A stretch of DNA of 64,000 bases from contig NC_134427.1 in the NCBI RefSeq assembly GCF_030867145.1, positions 16,701,001-16,765,000 of the forward strand, read 5' to 3'. Within the stretch, counting starts at the first letter, position 1. Each line of letters starts with the position of its first letter. Source of the DNA: Opisthocomus hoazin (taxonomy: Eukaryota > Chordata > Aves > Opisthocomiformes > Opisthocomidae). A program made the translations under genes and the position numbers. Below the pieces are notes generated by a model. It searched no databases, had not been told where the DNA came from, and saw only the letters and a program-made list of their open reading frames with translations. Shown piece by piece: positions 1 through 15,990 of the stretch.

Positions 1-2799
<2,799 letters not shown>

Positions 2800-3400
2800 T
2801 GGTGAGGAGAGCTGTGAAGTCTCCCACAGTTACTTGACTGTCTCCTGTAGCTTCATCTAACTGCAATAATGTCTTACAGATTTGTTTCAAGCCTGAATTT
2901 CAAAGAAAATGAGTTATAAAGAGCAAGGGATGTTTATGGATACTTCAGTAGTTTCCATTTGGAACTCTGAGATGATTATTTAATCACTGCACTGCTAAAT
3001 TAATAACAAATGTGATAGAACAAAAAGTGATCTTGTTTGCCATAAACCTTTTAAAAAACTTAAGAGGTTTTTTTATTTATTTTTATTTTTTAGTGGATAA
3101 AGGATAAACTGTGCAGTTTAATGTGAAGCAGAAATAATAATGTTAATGCATTATTTCAGTGAACTGCAAAGTCTTTTATTGCAAATGGTTCAGGTTTTAT
3201 ATAGCATTGTGTAAAATAATGTTCACAACTTCCATTTAATTTATTTTTGCACTATGATTTTTTGTTTTAAAATGTATATTATTTATGTGTTCATTCTTTA
3301 AAGGAAAGTGAGCTGTTCTATTTATTTATAGTGTTTTTACCCTATATTTATGACTGGGGCAAAATGATGATTCTGGCAGTGCATAAGCAACTGCTTTGAT
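2800..3400 (+). promoter_or_regulatory. Probable LONRF3 3'UTR start with AU-rich elements
   Basis: Sequence directly after the LONRF3 stop is AT-rich and holds several ATTTA pentamers, including an overlapping ATTTATTTA run within 3319-3330. AU-rich elements of this kind in 3'UTRs commonly control mRNA stability. The UTR end is not resolved: AATAAA hexamers occur at 5243, 5458 and 5820, with more near 6.1, 7.2 and 7.6 kb, and nothing in the sequence decides between them. Confidence 0.35.
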
Positions 3401-6400
3401 AATTTTTCAGACATTTGTGTTCAAATACTTTGAATGTTTTTCTACTTATCCCCTGTTCTACTGTAGCCTAAGAAGGTGTTTTTTTCCCCCCCCCGAAACA
3501 GCCTGCCATGAAGTCTTCAAATACACAGATTATGTCTGAGATAATTCAAGCATGGTTGTTGGAGCTTGATCCTCTGCTTGCAGCTAGGTTCCTGATATCA
3601 CAAAGCAGTCAAGCACATGCTTAGCCTTATGCACGAGTGTTGAAGTGCTTGGGTAAATTCAAGTCTTGATCAGCTGATGTCAGTGGGAATTGGCCATAGT
3701 GGTGATGGAAGGATCAATCCCCTATTTTTTCACAGAACGAAGAATAACTTGGAGTTGAATTTATATCTGAACTCTTTCTTGCAAGAATGGATAATGGCTA
3801 ATGCAAAGAAAGAGCCACAATATATGAAAAGTTGCTTCTCCTAAAGAAAACTGGAAGTACTGGTGTCATTTCTTTGTAGGTTTCTCCATAGTTTTTTGGG
3901 ATTTTGTTGTGGTTTTTTACATCAACTCTTAGCATGATTACTTCTAGCTTATAAAGCAGGTAAAAATAGGGCAGAAATGAGAATAGAAAGTATCTTGTTG
4001 ATTTAAAAAAAATCAAAACCAGTTCATATTCTTGTTTTGCTGCTTTTTTTTGCTTTCAGCGTACCACTTTCTGGGACTGATCTGGCCTCCATCTGACTTT
4101 GACTTTCACTGATTTCAGTGTAAGCAGAACTGGGCCTTTTATTCTAAGCTGCTGTTGTCCTTTTCAATGGCAAAAAAAAAAACAACCAAAAACAAATTGA
4201 GAATGTTGTGGAATGTTACAAATTTCTTTGTTAGCACTCTTTGGCATTCCATGCCCTTATGGAAAAATGCAGTAGAATTTAATGTCAGTTTTCCATGTGT
4301 TTTTTCCATCATCATCTCATCAGAAGTATTTATTAGTTGAAAGAAATTTCCATACTTTTAAGTTTCCATAAAACTACCTTTGTTTCCCTTGTTAAATTCT
4401 ATAGAAATTTTCCATAAGGGTACTAAAGAAACAAATGGAAGACAAACATGTTTCAATCTTGTGATGCAAATGGAATACGTATCCTGTGTTTGCACTGAGC
4501 TACTCTAGAAATGCTACAGCTTATTTCCATATTGCTAGGTCACTGCACTTCTTCCATAGGTGGTACTTGACATGCTTCTCTGTAAACAATGTATGGAAAT
4601 ACATACGTGTTCTGAACAATAACAAGTGTATGGTGACTGATACCTGCTCTGGCATTTGTCTTCATCAGTCAATACCAAGTGATTTCTACTTGTTCGGAAG
4701 CGAAGCTGCATTAAATGCAATTCTTCCTTAAACCATTATGTATTATTGCATACCAAAAGCTCCTATAGAAAACAAAGCTGTAAGTTTGTTTTACCCTTAT
4801 CTGTGAGAAAAGGACCTTAAATATCTATTTTCAACTGTTTTCTCACTGACCTCATTGTTCTTTTTTCCTGCATGCTGTGTCTTCTACATACTCATATTCT
4901 GCCTATTTTGTTGATTTAGAAATTGGCATGGAAAGAATCCTTGATTTTAAAAGTGAATATTGCCTTTTCTATTAGCCTTGAGTAAAGCTGCCAGAATTTC
5001 CTAAGCAGAAACCCATGTACATGCCCTGTATCATGAACAGCCAGTGTGTTTGTTGCAACTGGGAAACACTGGACCTACGGTGTGTCAATGGATACAGCTG
5101 ATCTGCATATGCACAACAGTTGAACACATCAGGAAAAAAGTTGATCTGTACATGTACAGTAGCATTCTGTCTGGGACTGCTGTATGGCCACACAGCTTAG
5201 ATTAATGGCTAAAGTCTGCAAATTTCCACCAGAAGAAAAAAAAATAAATATTGAGAAAGAACTTTGCTAGAGAACACAAATGTGTCCAGGAAAAGCTGGA
5301 CAAGGAGTAGCCTTAGCCTTCAGTGAGTTGAGAAGGTGAAGTTTCAGTAATGAGGTTTAAAAACCAAAAGATCTTCCAGTTATGCCACAGTATTCCTGAT
5401 TTTTTTAGTTGCATTAATCAGTACAAGGATGTAAATGCAACATTTATTACAGTCATGAATAAACAGCTCAACAGATTTTAAAATTCATTCACTTTAATTA
5501 TAGAAACAGTATTGATCAGATAAAATACTAATTGGGGGAGTGTTTTATTTAAGCTTTTCACATTTTTCTAGACACCAAATCCAGTCCCATAACAAGTCTT
5601 GCTCAGATTGTTTTATAAAAATCATGACTCAAACTTGCATTCTCTGTGTGGCCTGAAGTATGGATTAATCTTTGTGAGGGCACAAGTAATGCACAGGCTT
5701 CTTGCTCGCCCTTCAGAGCAGTCAGTTTCCATGGATCCTAGATCACTGAGTTAGGATTACTAAAATCCACAGCAATTTCTTTTATTTCCAAGGAAATGTG
5801 ATCAGTCCCCCTTTGAAAAAATAAAAGGGGGGAAAATACAAAAAGCAAGTCATCTGTAATGGGGCTGGAGAGGGAACCAAGAATAGATCAAACCGTAACT
5901 GAGCAAGTGCCAGTCTCCTGGACAGTATCGCCTAGCCGTCTCCCAGAGGCTTTGTGAAAGTTTTAGACTTGGTGTTTGTAAGGTACGGTTTTGTTCATTT
6001 TGAGAGAAAGAGAACAGATTCTGTTTTAACCAAAACCAGGACATATTTCTTCACTTTTCTGTAAATGAAGTATTTAACAAAATGCATTCAAATAAATAAC
6101 AAAAACTTGGCTGTATCACCTTTCAAAAACTCTGTGCATCTACATTATATGTCTTCTAATTAAAGACAGAAGTTTTCTGCAGGAAGTAATACTAATTTTT
6201 TATTCCCATATGTAGACAGACTTGTGACACTCATAATAACTTTTCTTTGTCTTACATGCTCCTTTGTGTAGCAGTAACTTAAGGGGATATATTTCCATGA
6301 AAATAGCTGTTACCTTGGCTAGCATGACTTGGTTGAAAATAAACCTGAGACAGGACTGGATTAATCAGGGGAAAAGTCATGAACCCTGACAGTCAGCTTG

Positions 6401-9400
6401 GACACAGTTGTGGAAAGTAGTTCAGTAGGTTTAATAATGAAATGATAAAATGGTGTGATAGGCTATTATCGTGCTAAGTCTTAGGCGACATTCTAGTGTT
6501 AGCTGTAAAAGTTCTTGCGTTATTTTAAGTGCTGCTATCTTAGCTTCCATTACCTTGTAGCAGTAAGAGATACCAGCTGTCATACTGAACGGCTGACCTA
6601 TTGCTTGACCTGTCCTTCTGTCCCGTGTGACTACTTCCTAACAGAACACCTGAACAATGGATTTCTCAATCCAAAGATTATTTTAATCTTAAAAAAATCA
6701 TGTGGATTTGGATGTAGCAGGTCTGGCTTAATCTATGCTGTAGTGAAAGAGCTTTATAAAATTAAGTTTTGTTTTAGATGGTCTTTTAATGATTTCTACT
6801 TGGTGCTGAAGTTTTACTGGTGTTTAAATTAGCGATAGCCAGGAGTTATATTTAAATACAGTGTTTAGGAATGGAGAACATGTTCACAAACTCTTATTTT
6901 TAAAAAGTGTAGGTTAACTAGGCTTTTTGTGTATAAAACCCAACAGAACTATATGCGCTTAGGGTAGTGCTCCCCATTTCCCCTAGTCCTACATCAAACA
7001 AACTCAACCCCTGCTTCTTCTCATTTAATTTATCAGCTTCACAACCTAACTTGTAACTGGTGCAGCACATAGTTTAGGATCTGGGTTTTCCTCCAAAGCC
7101 CAGTAAATCACTGAAAGTCTTACAGCTACAGAAAAATGGTAGTTTCAGCAAAGTCACTATTGTGAAGCACTTTGCTAAATAAATATTGTCTGGGTACAAG
7201 AAACTAATCTGATTAGACAGGATTAAAATGGTGGATAATAAAAACTGAACTATTATGTTGACTTACTCACCCAGGTATCCTGTGAAGTGCTTACTAATGT
7301 TGGAGTTTCATAAGGTCTAAAGTTACCCTCACATAGAAGTGCCTGTATTCTGTTATTGCCATTCTTGAGCTTTTAATAGTCATAGCCATATATTTTATAA
7401 ATATAAACATAAGCACCTTTAAATCTTTACATTGAATTTGCCAGGACAAAGGTTTACAGAGCAGAAGTGTAGCAAAAAACAATGTAATAGCTTCTATAAT
7501 TCCCTGGTGAGGAACAGGAGAAGTAAAAAATTGAGGAGCAAAAGACTGTGTGAGATGTCTTAATTTGGCACCATATACTTGTCCAATTTAATACCATCAA
7601 GCTATGTGGTTACAAGAGTGCCAGAAATAAATCTATCAAGCCATTTTAAATAAAAAAGTTTTGTGGACTTGTATATTCCATTTGTTTGTAAAACATCCTT
7701 TTGTGCACTGTAATGAACTTGAAATGCAACTTAAGTTATATTCTCATATCACTGAACAGAGTGCTGTTCAGCTACCTCTACATAAGGTTGAAGTAATTTG
7801 TTTTTTTCAGATTTGTTCACATTGTCATATTTTAAAAAATCATAGTCCAAAGAACCTGTATGTGTTTGTAGATGTACTTATAACTATGTTGTACCAACAA
7901 AGTCTATGTGGAGAGTTGTTTGCTAATTAAAATTTTTGTGTTCTTTACTCTTTGGCTTGCATAACAAAGAACTACAGAGCTGAACAAACATTACACAGGA
8001 TCTGCTTTTTTAGGTGCTTTAGATAAAGGAAGAACGAATCCTAGATCCTGCAGTCACACAACAACGCTTGATATGAAGGAACCAAACCATAGAAATGAAG
8101 TTGTCCAAACCTCCTCATTTGTGAAGGATAGCAAGTGCTTTTTTTCTTCTTTGCTGTAGTAAAGTAAGAATAATGGGAGCTGAAGAGGGCCTGGCTTACA
8201 GCACTACCAGGCACTTCTCTGGATTTCAGTACCTCTCGTGCATTACTGTTTCCTTTACAGGTTTCTGTGATTTAAAACTATAACCAGGCCACCTCTCCGC
8301 TTAGTCTCAGGTGAGGATGGACCTGCATCTGTGAGGCAATCAAAGGACTATTTTCAGTGAAGACTCCTTTACAAGAAGTTCCATAAGATTTTCAAATTCC
8401 TTAATTTCATAGGAAAAGCTAGAGAATAGTTTTATTCATAAGCCTAATGTTGAGAGTGACCCCATATCTTATGTCTAAGAGTTGCCAAAATTTTTAGAAA
8501 TTACAGATGTATGGACTGCTCCTTTTGCCCTGTTTAAGGAAGATGGGGCATGCATGTGATCTGCTGCCCAAGTCCCAGCCACCTCTGGTAGCGGAGGTTG
8601 GCTTGCTGGTCTCTTATGTAAGCTTGTTCAGGCCCTGTATTTATTTTAGAATCCAGGGCACAGGCTAAGACTGTATATGGTAAGCCAACAACTAATTATG
8701 TCAAGACTGCTGTTTTCTATAACACAATGCGCTTGTGTCCGAGTAGAGGAAGTGTTTTGGCTGAAGTGCTTTTCCATCAGGAAGCAGTAGATACTCAAAA
8801 CTGAAGCTTTGCTTGGGAATATGTTGATTTAAACTATTCCTTTAAAGTAATGACTTTAGTTTTGGAAGCTTTAAGAATGGTTATAAAAAAAGTGGGGTTT
8901 AGATGCAATATAAAGCAGAGGAAATTTAAACCAAATATAGGATAGCAAATTATTTCCCAACTGCTTGCTCACTGTGTTCTCATTTTATAACAGTGTACCT
9001 ACACAGATTTATTCAAATGATATTTGAGATATTCTAAAGTCATCTACACTTACATAATGCTTCATATTAAAATAATCATCCAAAACTGCTCATGATCTCT
9101 ATCACATAATGCAATTCAAGGGAAACTACTTGTTCCAGTCAGCCTTTGCTGCCCAACACAGTTCCCTGCGCTGACTTCACTGGGGCTTGGATCAGGACTG
9201 TGGGCTGTGCTGAGCGAGGGGAAGGGCATGCCACTCGACAGCTCCTGGCTGTTACCTGCCACAGCCTTGAAAATTTTGGCATTCAGCTGTAATACGCTTT
9301 TTATTCTGTGAATGAGATGCTACAAAATCCTGGACCATCTCTTAATGCGCTGTGGTTCTCTGTTTGACTGAGTGAAAGGTACAGCAACATTTTTATGTTC

Positions 9401-12400
9401 AAAACATGTAGCTTAGTCTAACAGTTATGGAGCCTCTGCTATAGCAGTCCTGGATTGACTGGTCTTTATATTACTTGCAATCAATAATAATGTAAAGTAT
9501 GCTATCTGTCATCCTCTTGGCCACATGTACAGATGAAGGAATAATAGAAACTGCATTACTAAGCTATTGCTGGGCCGAGCTTGGGGTTTTTTCAATGTAT
9601 TTTGAATTTTCAAACAGATTTTTATAAGCAGTCACTAATCCCAAGTTCTCCAAAAGCTACACAACAGAAGCACAGATTAAGTCACGCTCACTAATAAACA
9701 GTAATGTCATCAGGCCTTCTCTAGCACAAATGTTATGTTTTTAACTAACCAGATAAATTATATATCGATACCAAAAATCAATATGCAGAGGCTACCTGAA
9801 AAGCAGAGCACTGCCATACAGAGCAAGATTTGCTATGAAGACTAGCCTTCAGCTGCCACGTACTGAACAGTTCACATGTTATCATAGGATGGCTTTCACA
9901 GTGTTAAAGCAGAAAAATTGCTGGCTGATAGAATCTATATAATGAAAGCCTGAGTATGCTGTCAATACTGGTTTTATGCCAGTGTAACATCTTCTGTTTC
10001 AGTAGCTCTGCTATTGATTTATAATGCCATAAATGAAAGGAGAATTAAGCTATTTATGTAAGTGACTTTATTTACATAACTGACTTATGGTATGTTATGT
10101 GATGGAAAAGAAAACCAAGCACATGCCTTTTTTTTGTGTTTTCTATGAGCTACAGAAAGATTTTGTGAAAGTAATGCATGCTAGTAATACATAGTTTTCT
10201 CTGCGTGACATATTAGAAATTCAGTCTCATCCACATGGAGGTTTTATCACGAGTAGCATACACGGTAATAGATGACACAATAATGTGGAAGGATTTTAGC
10301 AAGTCTGCAGACAGTCTAGAATATGTGAATGCTGAACATCACAATTTAGACTGTAAGGTAGTTCAACAAAGCAATTCTTATTCCGGCTCTTCCTTGGATG
10401 AGTCAATGATTTGTACTGTGACTATTAGTACTGAGTGTACCATCTAAAATTTGTTTGGCAAGATTACCGAAGCATTTATGATTGAAAAGTGGTTTCTGCA
10501 AGTATGTTCTATCAATGAGAAGCCCAAGCTCTAATAAGGCGAAAGAGCATACACAATTTTCAACATAGCTGAATTAGGGTATTTTCACAAGCTTTTACAT
10601 TGTTTTTCTGTCCTTAGTGAATGATGACTATATAATATTTAGGAAATCGGGGTCAGTAGAGTAAATGTTTCTGCAGCAGTTTGTCAGACACACCTTTCAT
10701 AACTCATAAAGTCACTAGTGGAAAGGCACAACTGGGTCACAGAAGTGCATGGTGGGATGCTGCTTTCCACTTATGCAACCAGGGTAACTAAAGGTTAGAG
10801 CAAGCACTTGGATAACGAGCTTTTTGCCAGAAAGAGTAGAACAGAAAAACACAGTGTTTTTAAATGCTGGCTTCTGAGCAGCAGCCGCCTAACATGTCTA
10901 GTTAGGAGTCATCAAACCGAAATAGAACCGGATGCGTCAGAACTTTGAAGAATGGCAATTCAACATCCCAAAAGAAAAATACATCTGCTTGTATTCCAAA
11001 AGCAGCTCCGACCGGTTCTCTCATTCCAATAGATGATACCAGAGCCATTTGCAGCATGCTGCTCAGCTTTTTCTCCCAGCCCACTGTAACTGGCTTTATC
11101 ACTCATCTCTTGTCTTTCTACTTTCTCCATCATCCAGCAACATCTTCAACTTTCAGGAGTTCCACAGTTTGCCTCTGTTTTCTTTCCTGCTTCTATGTAT
11201 ATGTTATGGGATTACATCTAATAAATATCTTTATTGCAGAATTCTTACCTAACTTCCAGCAGAGGAAAGAAGAGAGAAAGGAAGTTGTGTTTCCACACTT
11301 TAGAGATTTTCCAAGGTTTGGAGGGCTGGGACCATAGCCCAAGGGCACAAATTATCACATTAACTAACAAATAGCCCCCCCTAAATTCTGGAGATACTAC
11401 TTACAAAAACTAAACACTATTGCAAAGAGACTAAATAAAATGGTGCTCTTTCAATCACAATTACATCTCCTGTTACAGGTGCACACCAGATAAATATATT
11501 AGTCAAAATGACCTCATTTTAGGCATGCGTAGCAGTCTGTTATGTAAGCATGTTAAGTATGCTATTTTATTTCCCTCCCGCCAAGGAGAAATGGTGTTTG
11601 TCTTACAAGAGTTCCAAATAAGTCTGGTTATAAAGTGATGGGGAAAAGAACAGGAGGGAGAGACGAAAGTGAGAGCATTAATAGGCAAATGACTCATTCC
11701 CCAAGTGCAGAGGTGATGTTACACTCCACTGAAATCTCAGTTCCTCTATAGGAAGCTAATGTTGTCACCAGCAGTCTCACTATTCCTAACACGCCCAACA
11801 TTTCTCAGGATGGGAAAAACAGATGTGTTACAAGGATGGAAACTACATCTTTTCAGACCTCCTCGGTTCACAGCATTCTTGTTTCATTTTTCAGAGCTGT
11901 TTGTGAAGGCTGCCTCCATAAACAAGGTGTTTGCAGCATCTCCTGCCATTCTTTTTGTTGCTTACTTCTTTGGTGAAAAGTGGCATTCAATTAATTCTTT
12001 TCTAGTGCTACTAATGATGCTTTAAACAAGCCCAAAAGCACCCTTAAAAGTAGAATATGTCCCCCTCACACACATAACAAGGCTGAGACTTATCTAGATT
12101 TATACTGCACTACAGAAAAAAGGACCAAGAGGCGTACATTTTTGCAATATAAGATCACTCAGCCAGAGAACTCTGATAAGTGCTGAAAATGTGAAAAACA
12201 AATGGCAGGGTATGCATTTCCCATTTGCTCAATACACACACATAAAAGAAACACTGTGTAGGCTTCACTGCAGCATACCAGTGCGTCCAAAACTCAAAGG
12301 TTAGTTACATAAATGATAAGGCGTGGGCTTAAATGCTTCATTCAGCTTGTTAATTACTTGCTTTGTGGCCTGAGCCAATGTTCTGAAACAGGTTCATCCA

Positions 12401-15400
12401 ATATTGTGTTGCTTCCTCTGCATTTTCATTTAGTGTATTAAGCTGAAGTGCTGGGAACAATTTGTTGCAATACCTACGAAGAGCCTGTTTTCTTTTCAAG
12501 CAATTTACAGAACAAACTTACTCAGACTAAGCCACAGATGCTCTTTAAATGTCCTCGCTATTTCAGAAAACTATGAAATTTAATTCTTAGAGCATTCTTT
12601 TTAAATAAGGGAACTGCTGGCTGCATAAACGTGTATGTATCATTGACGTATGTTTTGAGGGTTTCTTTTTTGTGTTCTTTTTAATCCACACATCCAACGT
12701 GGGAAAATGAATGGCCGTCTGTTAGAAAACTCTCAAAATAAAATACGTAATATGTCTCTGGCAGAAAACTAGTAACAGCTATGTTTTAATAATAGATGGA
12801 AATATTTCCACCTTCAATTCACTTAACTGGGATACCTAGCTGATGAGGCTCTTCAATGCCATGGCTACAAACAAGCCTTCATTACTGAACAGCCTGTCCA
12901 AAGACAGACAGACCACTGATCTATTTTACGAGATGTGCAGGCAGAAACTGGAGGTTTAGAATTCCTTACCTCTGTGGAAATAAATCATACCATATTTGGA
13001 GCAAACTGTAGTTTTAACACAAAATATTGCATCAGGATTGTACCTGTGAACCCCATCTAAGATTTACTTCAAACAACAGAATTCGTTTTAAAACTAAAGC
13101 TGCATGACTTGTCTTGTTTTCATCAGTGTACCCTTGCAGACATCTTGATTTCTAACCCAGATGTGGGATAAGAAGCCTAATGAGACCTGGAATTTAACAG
13201 CTACAATGAAGTGGAAGCAAACTGAATGCAAACATTTCAGAAGTTTTTGACTACTGGCATTTTGAAAGACTAATGAATATCCTTCAAACCTCACCTTTCT
13301 ATTTCTACATGAAGGCTCCATCTTTTTTCCTCTATGATAAGGATGCTGCTTAGAGATTTCTGAGTCACAAATGCAGATTAGCATTTGGATTTGAATTACA
13401 AGTCAAAAAATGGAGGTTGACTGAAACAGAAATCTCATCACGTCCATTATATGGACCAACAGCAAAATACAGATTGCAGCTGCAAATCTGGGCTGAAGCT
13501 CTCTGGCAGCATGGCACAGCTACGTGAAAGGTGATGAGATACAGCACACTGCCACTCAATGTGTGGCATAGAACTTTCTTCATCATTCTCCAGATTTTTC
13601 AGGAATATTACTTCTGCGGTTGCTCATTCCCTTTGGTTCTGCATTTCATATTCTTTTCCCTACTTGTACTGGCTTGCTTTACTTTCCACATTTCGTTATT
13701 TCCTGCCCATGGGCCATATCACATCATTTCATCAATATTTCATCAGAATGACTCCCTACTGGAATCAGTATGGATTTCTGCTTAAAAATTGATACCGCAA
13801 TATGGCCCTACATTTCTATCCTTATGCACCTGTTCCTCTTTAGTTACAGTCCCTCTAGGTCTTAATACTTCCATGCTTCATGTTGCTCAGAACACTAGAG
13901 TATTCTTAACTGTATTTAAACTATCAAATGAATACAATTTCTAAATTAGAACATCTATAAAAATGCCTTGTCTGTTAGCAAGTGAGACTCGACCACACTG
14001 TTTAGCTGATTTCACTACACAGATCACTTTTGTCTTCAGGCTAAACATTGTTTCTTCAAATTGAAGATGAAAACTGCAATTAAATATAGGTCACAGCTGT
14101 TCAGGATGCAGAGGACAAAAATATAGGTTTCATAACTTGACAGTTATGCAACCAGTTGCTTCTCACATATTAAAATGGACATTTAATTTTATGCTCTTAT
14201 TTACCCTTAATCTAAACACAAATGAACCTATAAGGGTCCTTAAAATGCTGATACGTAAAGAAAGATGTTTCTCATCTATTTTAATAATTGATAATATTTT
14301 CCTCAAGACGTTCATTGTTTTCTAACTTAAATTCAGACCCCCAAATACTCAAACATCCAGTTCTCCATTGCATTAATAAGACACCTAAATAACTTTGAGA
14401 ATATATCAGCCTTAATTTCGTCGCAGATCTGGTAAAGGCAAGACTATTTTAAAATAAGGTCACTATATATAAATGTTATTTACCTTACCTACTGATCTCA
14501 TTTAAAGTGTCTACCCTGAGACTCAAAGTCCTCTCTGGGACTGGCTCCATGACACCCTGCAGCAGGGAAACTCTCACCTAATACAGCACAGTCATACATG
14601 CGAGAGACAAAATTTTTATAGCAGCTAAATCTAGACTATGGAATTTAATCCCTTAGCAGATAAAAATGATCAGGGGACTAAGTACTTTCTGTACTTACAC
14701 AAAAATCCTTTTCTTCAACTTAGCTTCCCTCTAGTAAATCATACATATTAATTCTCTCACACAAAAATAAAGCAACAAACCAAACAAGTTGTTCTGTTTG
14801 CTGACTGTAAATGGAGACAGCATGCAAAAACGAGAGAATGTTCTTCTTAGAACTATTAATACTTTTAGCCTGGTTTTCTGTGGAAGCTTCACTTACAGTA
14901 TGCTACTGCCTGTCCACCATCTCTGATAAGTTTTGAACCAGGTGGCTGATTTTTAACCAATTTTTGTGAGCTTTCGACTACCTCCTTTCAAATTTGAAAC
15001 TGGACTAGCTGCAATGTGGAGTGGACGGCACAAGGGACAGGGCACAGATGCAGTGGGAAATACAGAAGAGAAGGTACACAACTGTATGAGAGCAAACTTC
15101 TTCAGTTTCAGCATTCACGAAATGAACTTCTCGGATATCAGGAGACACCTGAATACTTTGGCAGTATGAGCACAGTTCACAGAATGAGAAATACAAACTG
15201 AAAGGCTTGTTAGGTATTTAGCAATTTTTTTAAAACTAAGGCCACAAAGCACTATCTTAATAATAAAAAAAATAACAGCCAAAAGCAGAATAGGAAGATG
15301 ACAGGTTTGCCCAGAGTCAATAAAGGCAGTCACTCCCAAAACAAGTAATTTTTGGTGATGAATGAGGCCATGTAAATATCTCAATTTGTATTTTATATCA

Positions 15401-15805
15401 CAGTGTGAATACGTAGAACTGCTACGCTTTTATTTTTAAGCTAAAGAAGTTTAATTCAGACACAACAGAGAGCCTCACAATACCATTTTGCAGCCATTTT
15501 AGAAGCAGAGTTGCACACTGGAGAATGCAGATACGAAGAGCTAACAGCCTAAGATTTCTTAGAACAAAATTCACATTAACATCTAGAAGAGCTCTTGACC
15601 CTTTTGCAATGTCTGAGGAACTGGAAAACTACACAAACAAGACACTTAATAAACTTTAATTACAGCTGCTGGTATAAAAATGTAATGTGTGTGTCTGTTC
15701 ATTCTGGGTCCCTGCAGCCTTGCAAAGGCAGAATCAGCTGTTCCCAACCCCTGAAGAAAAACTTCATTAATCTCTTCTAAGAATCTGACACAAGTCGGTT
15801 GGGTT
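3401..15805. other. Convergent intergenic / distal 3'UTR sequence, no gene recognised
   Basis: About 12 kb of AT-rich sequence without a recognisable coding exon on either strand. Open frames are short, lack family resemblance and show no consistent splice structure. The proximal part may still be LONRF3 3'UTR. The only structured element I can support is the inverted repeat at 4254-4420. Confidence 0.6.
4254..4420. repeat. Imperfect inverted repeat, MITE-like or ancient palindromic element
   Basis: The left arm at 4254-4282 and the reverse complement of the right arm at 4392-4420 match at 25 of 29 positions, both beginning CCCTTATGG and ending AGAATTTAA. Weaker matching continues outward, with TTTCTTTGTTAG near 4223 against the complement of CTAAAGAAACAAATGG near 4423, if a gap is allowed. 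The spacer and flanks repeat the word TTCCAT many times on both strands. This fits a degraded non-autonomous DNA transposon or an old palindromic repeat family. No family is named. Confidence 0.6.
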
Positions 15806-15990
15806 TGTCAGGTTCAGCCAAGCTGCATGAGTCGGGTCACACGAGTCAAGAATAGAGTTTTACTGGTAACTCGGAAAGGGAGAGACAGAGAGATGGTTGT
15901 TTTAAACCCCCTATAATAGCCAGTCTGAATCTGGCAGGCCAGTTCCTCTCCACAGCACAAAGCAAGCTTCTCACAGTTTCTAAATGAAGC
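15806..15990 (-). mobile_element. Possible LTR fragment of an endogenous retrovirus (minus orientation)
   Basis: Read on the minus strand, the block looks like the 3' half of an LTR. It has a TATA-like CTATTATAGGGG (around 15911-15922), then a pyrimidine-rich leader, an AGTAAAAC possible polyadenylation signal, the segment CTCTATTCTTGACTCG, and a terminus in ACCTGACA (the TG...CA convention). The other boundary and a target-site duplication were not found, and no internal viral gene is present. It may instead be unrelated unique sequence. Confidence 0.35.
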
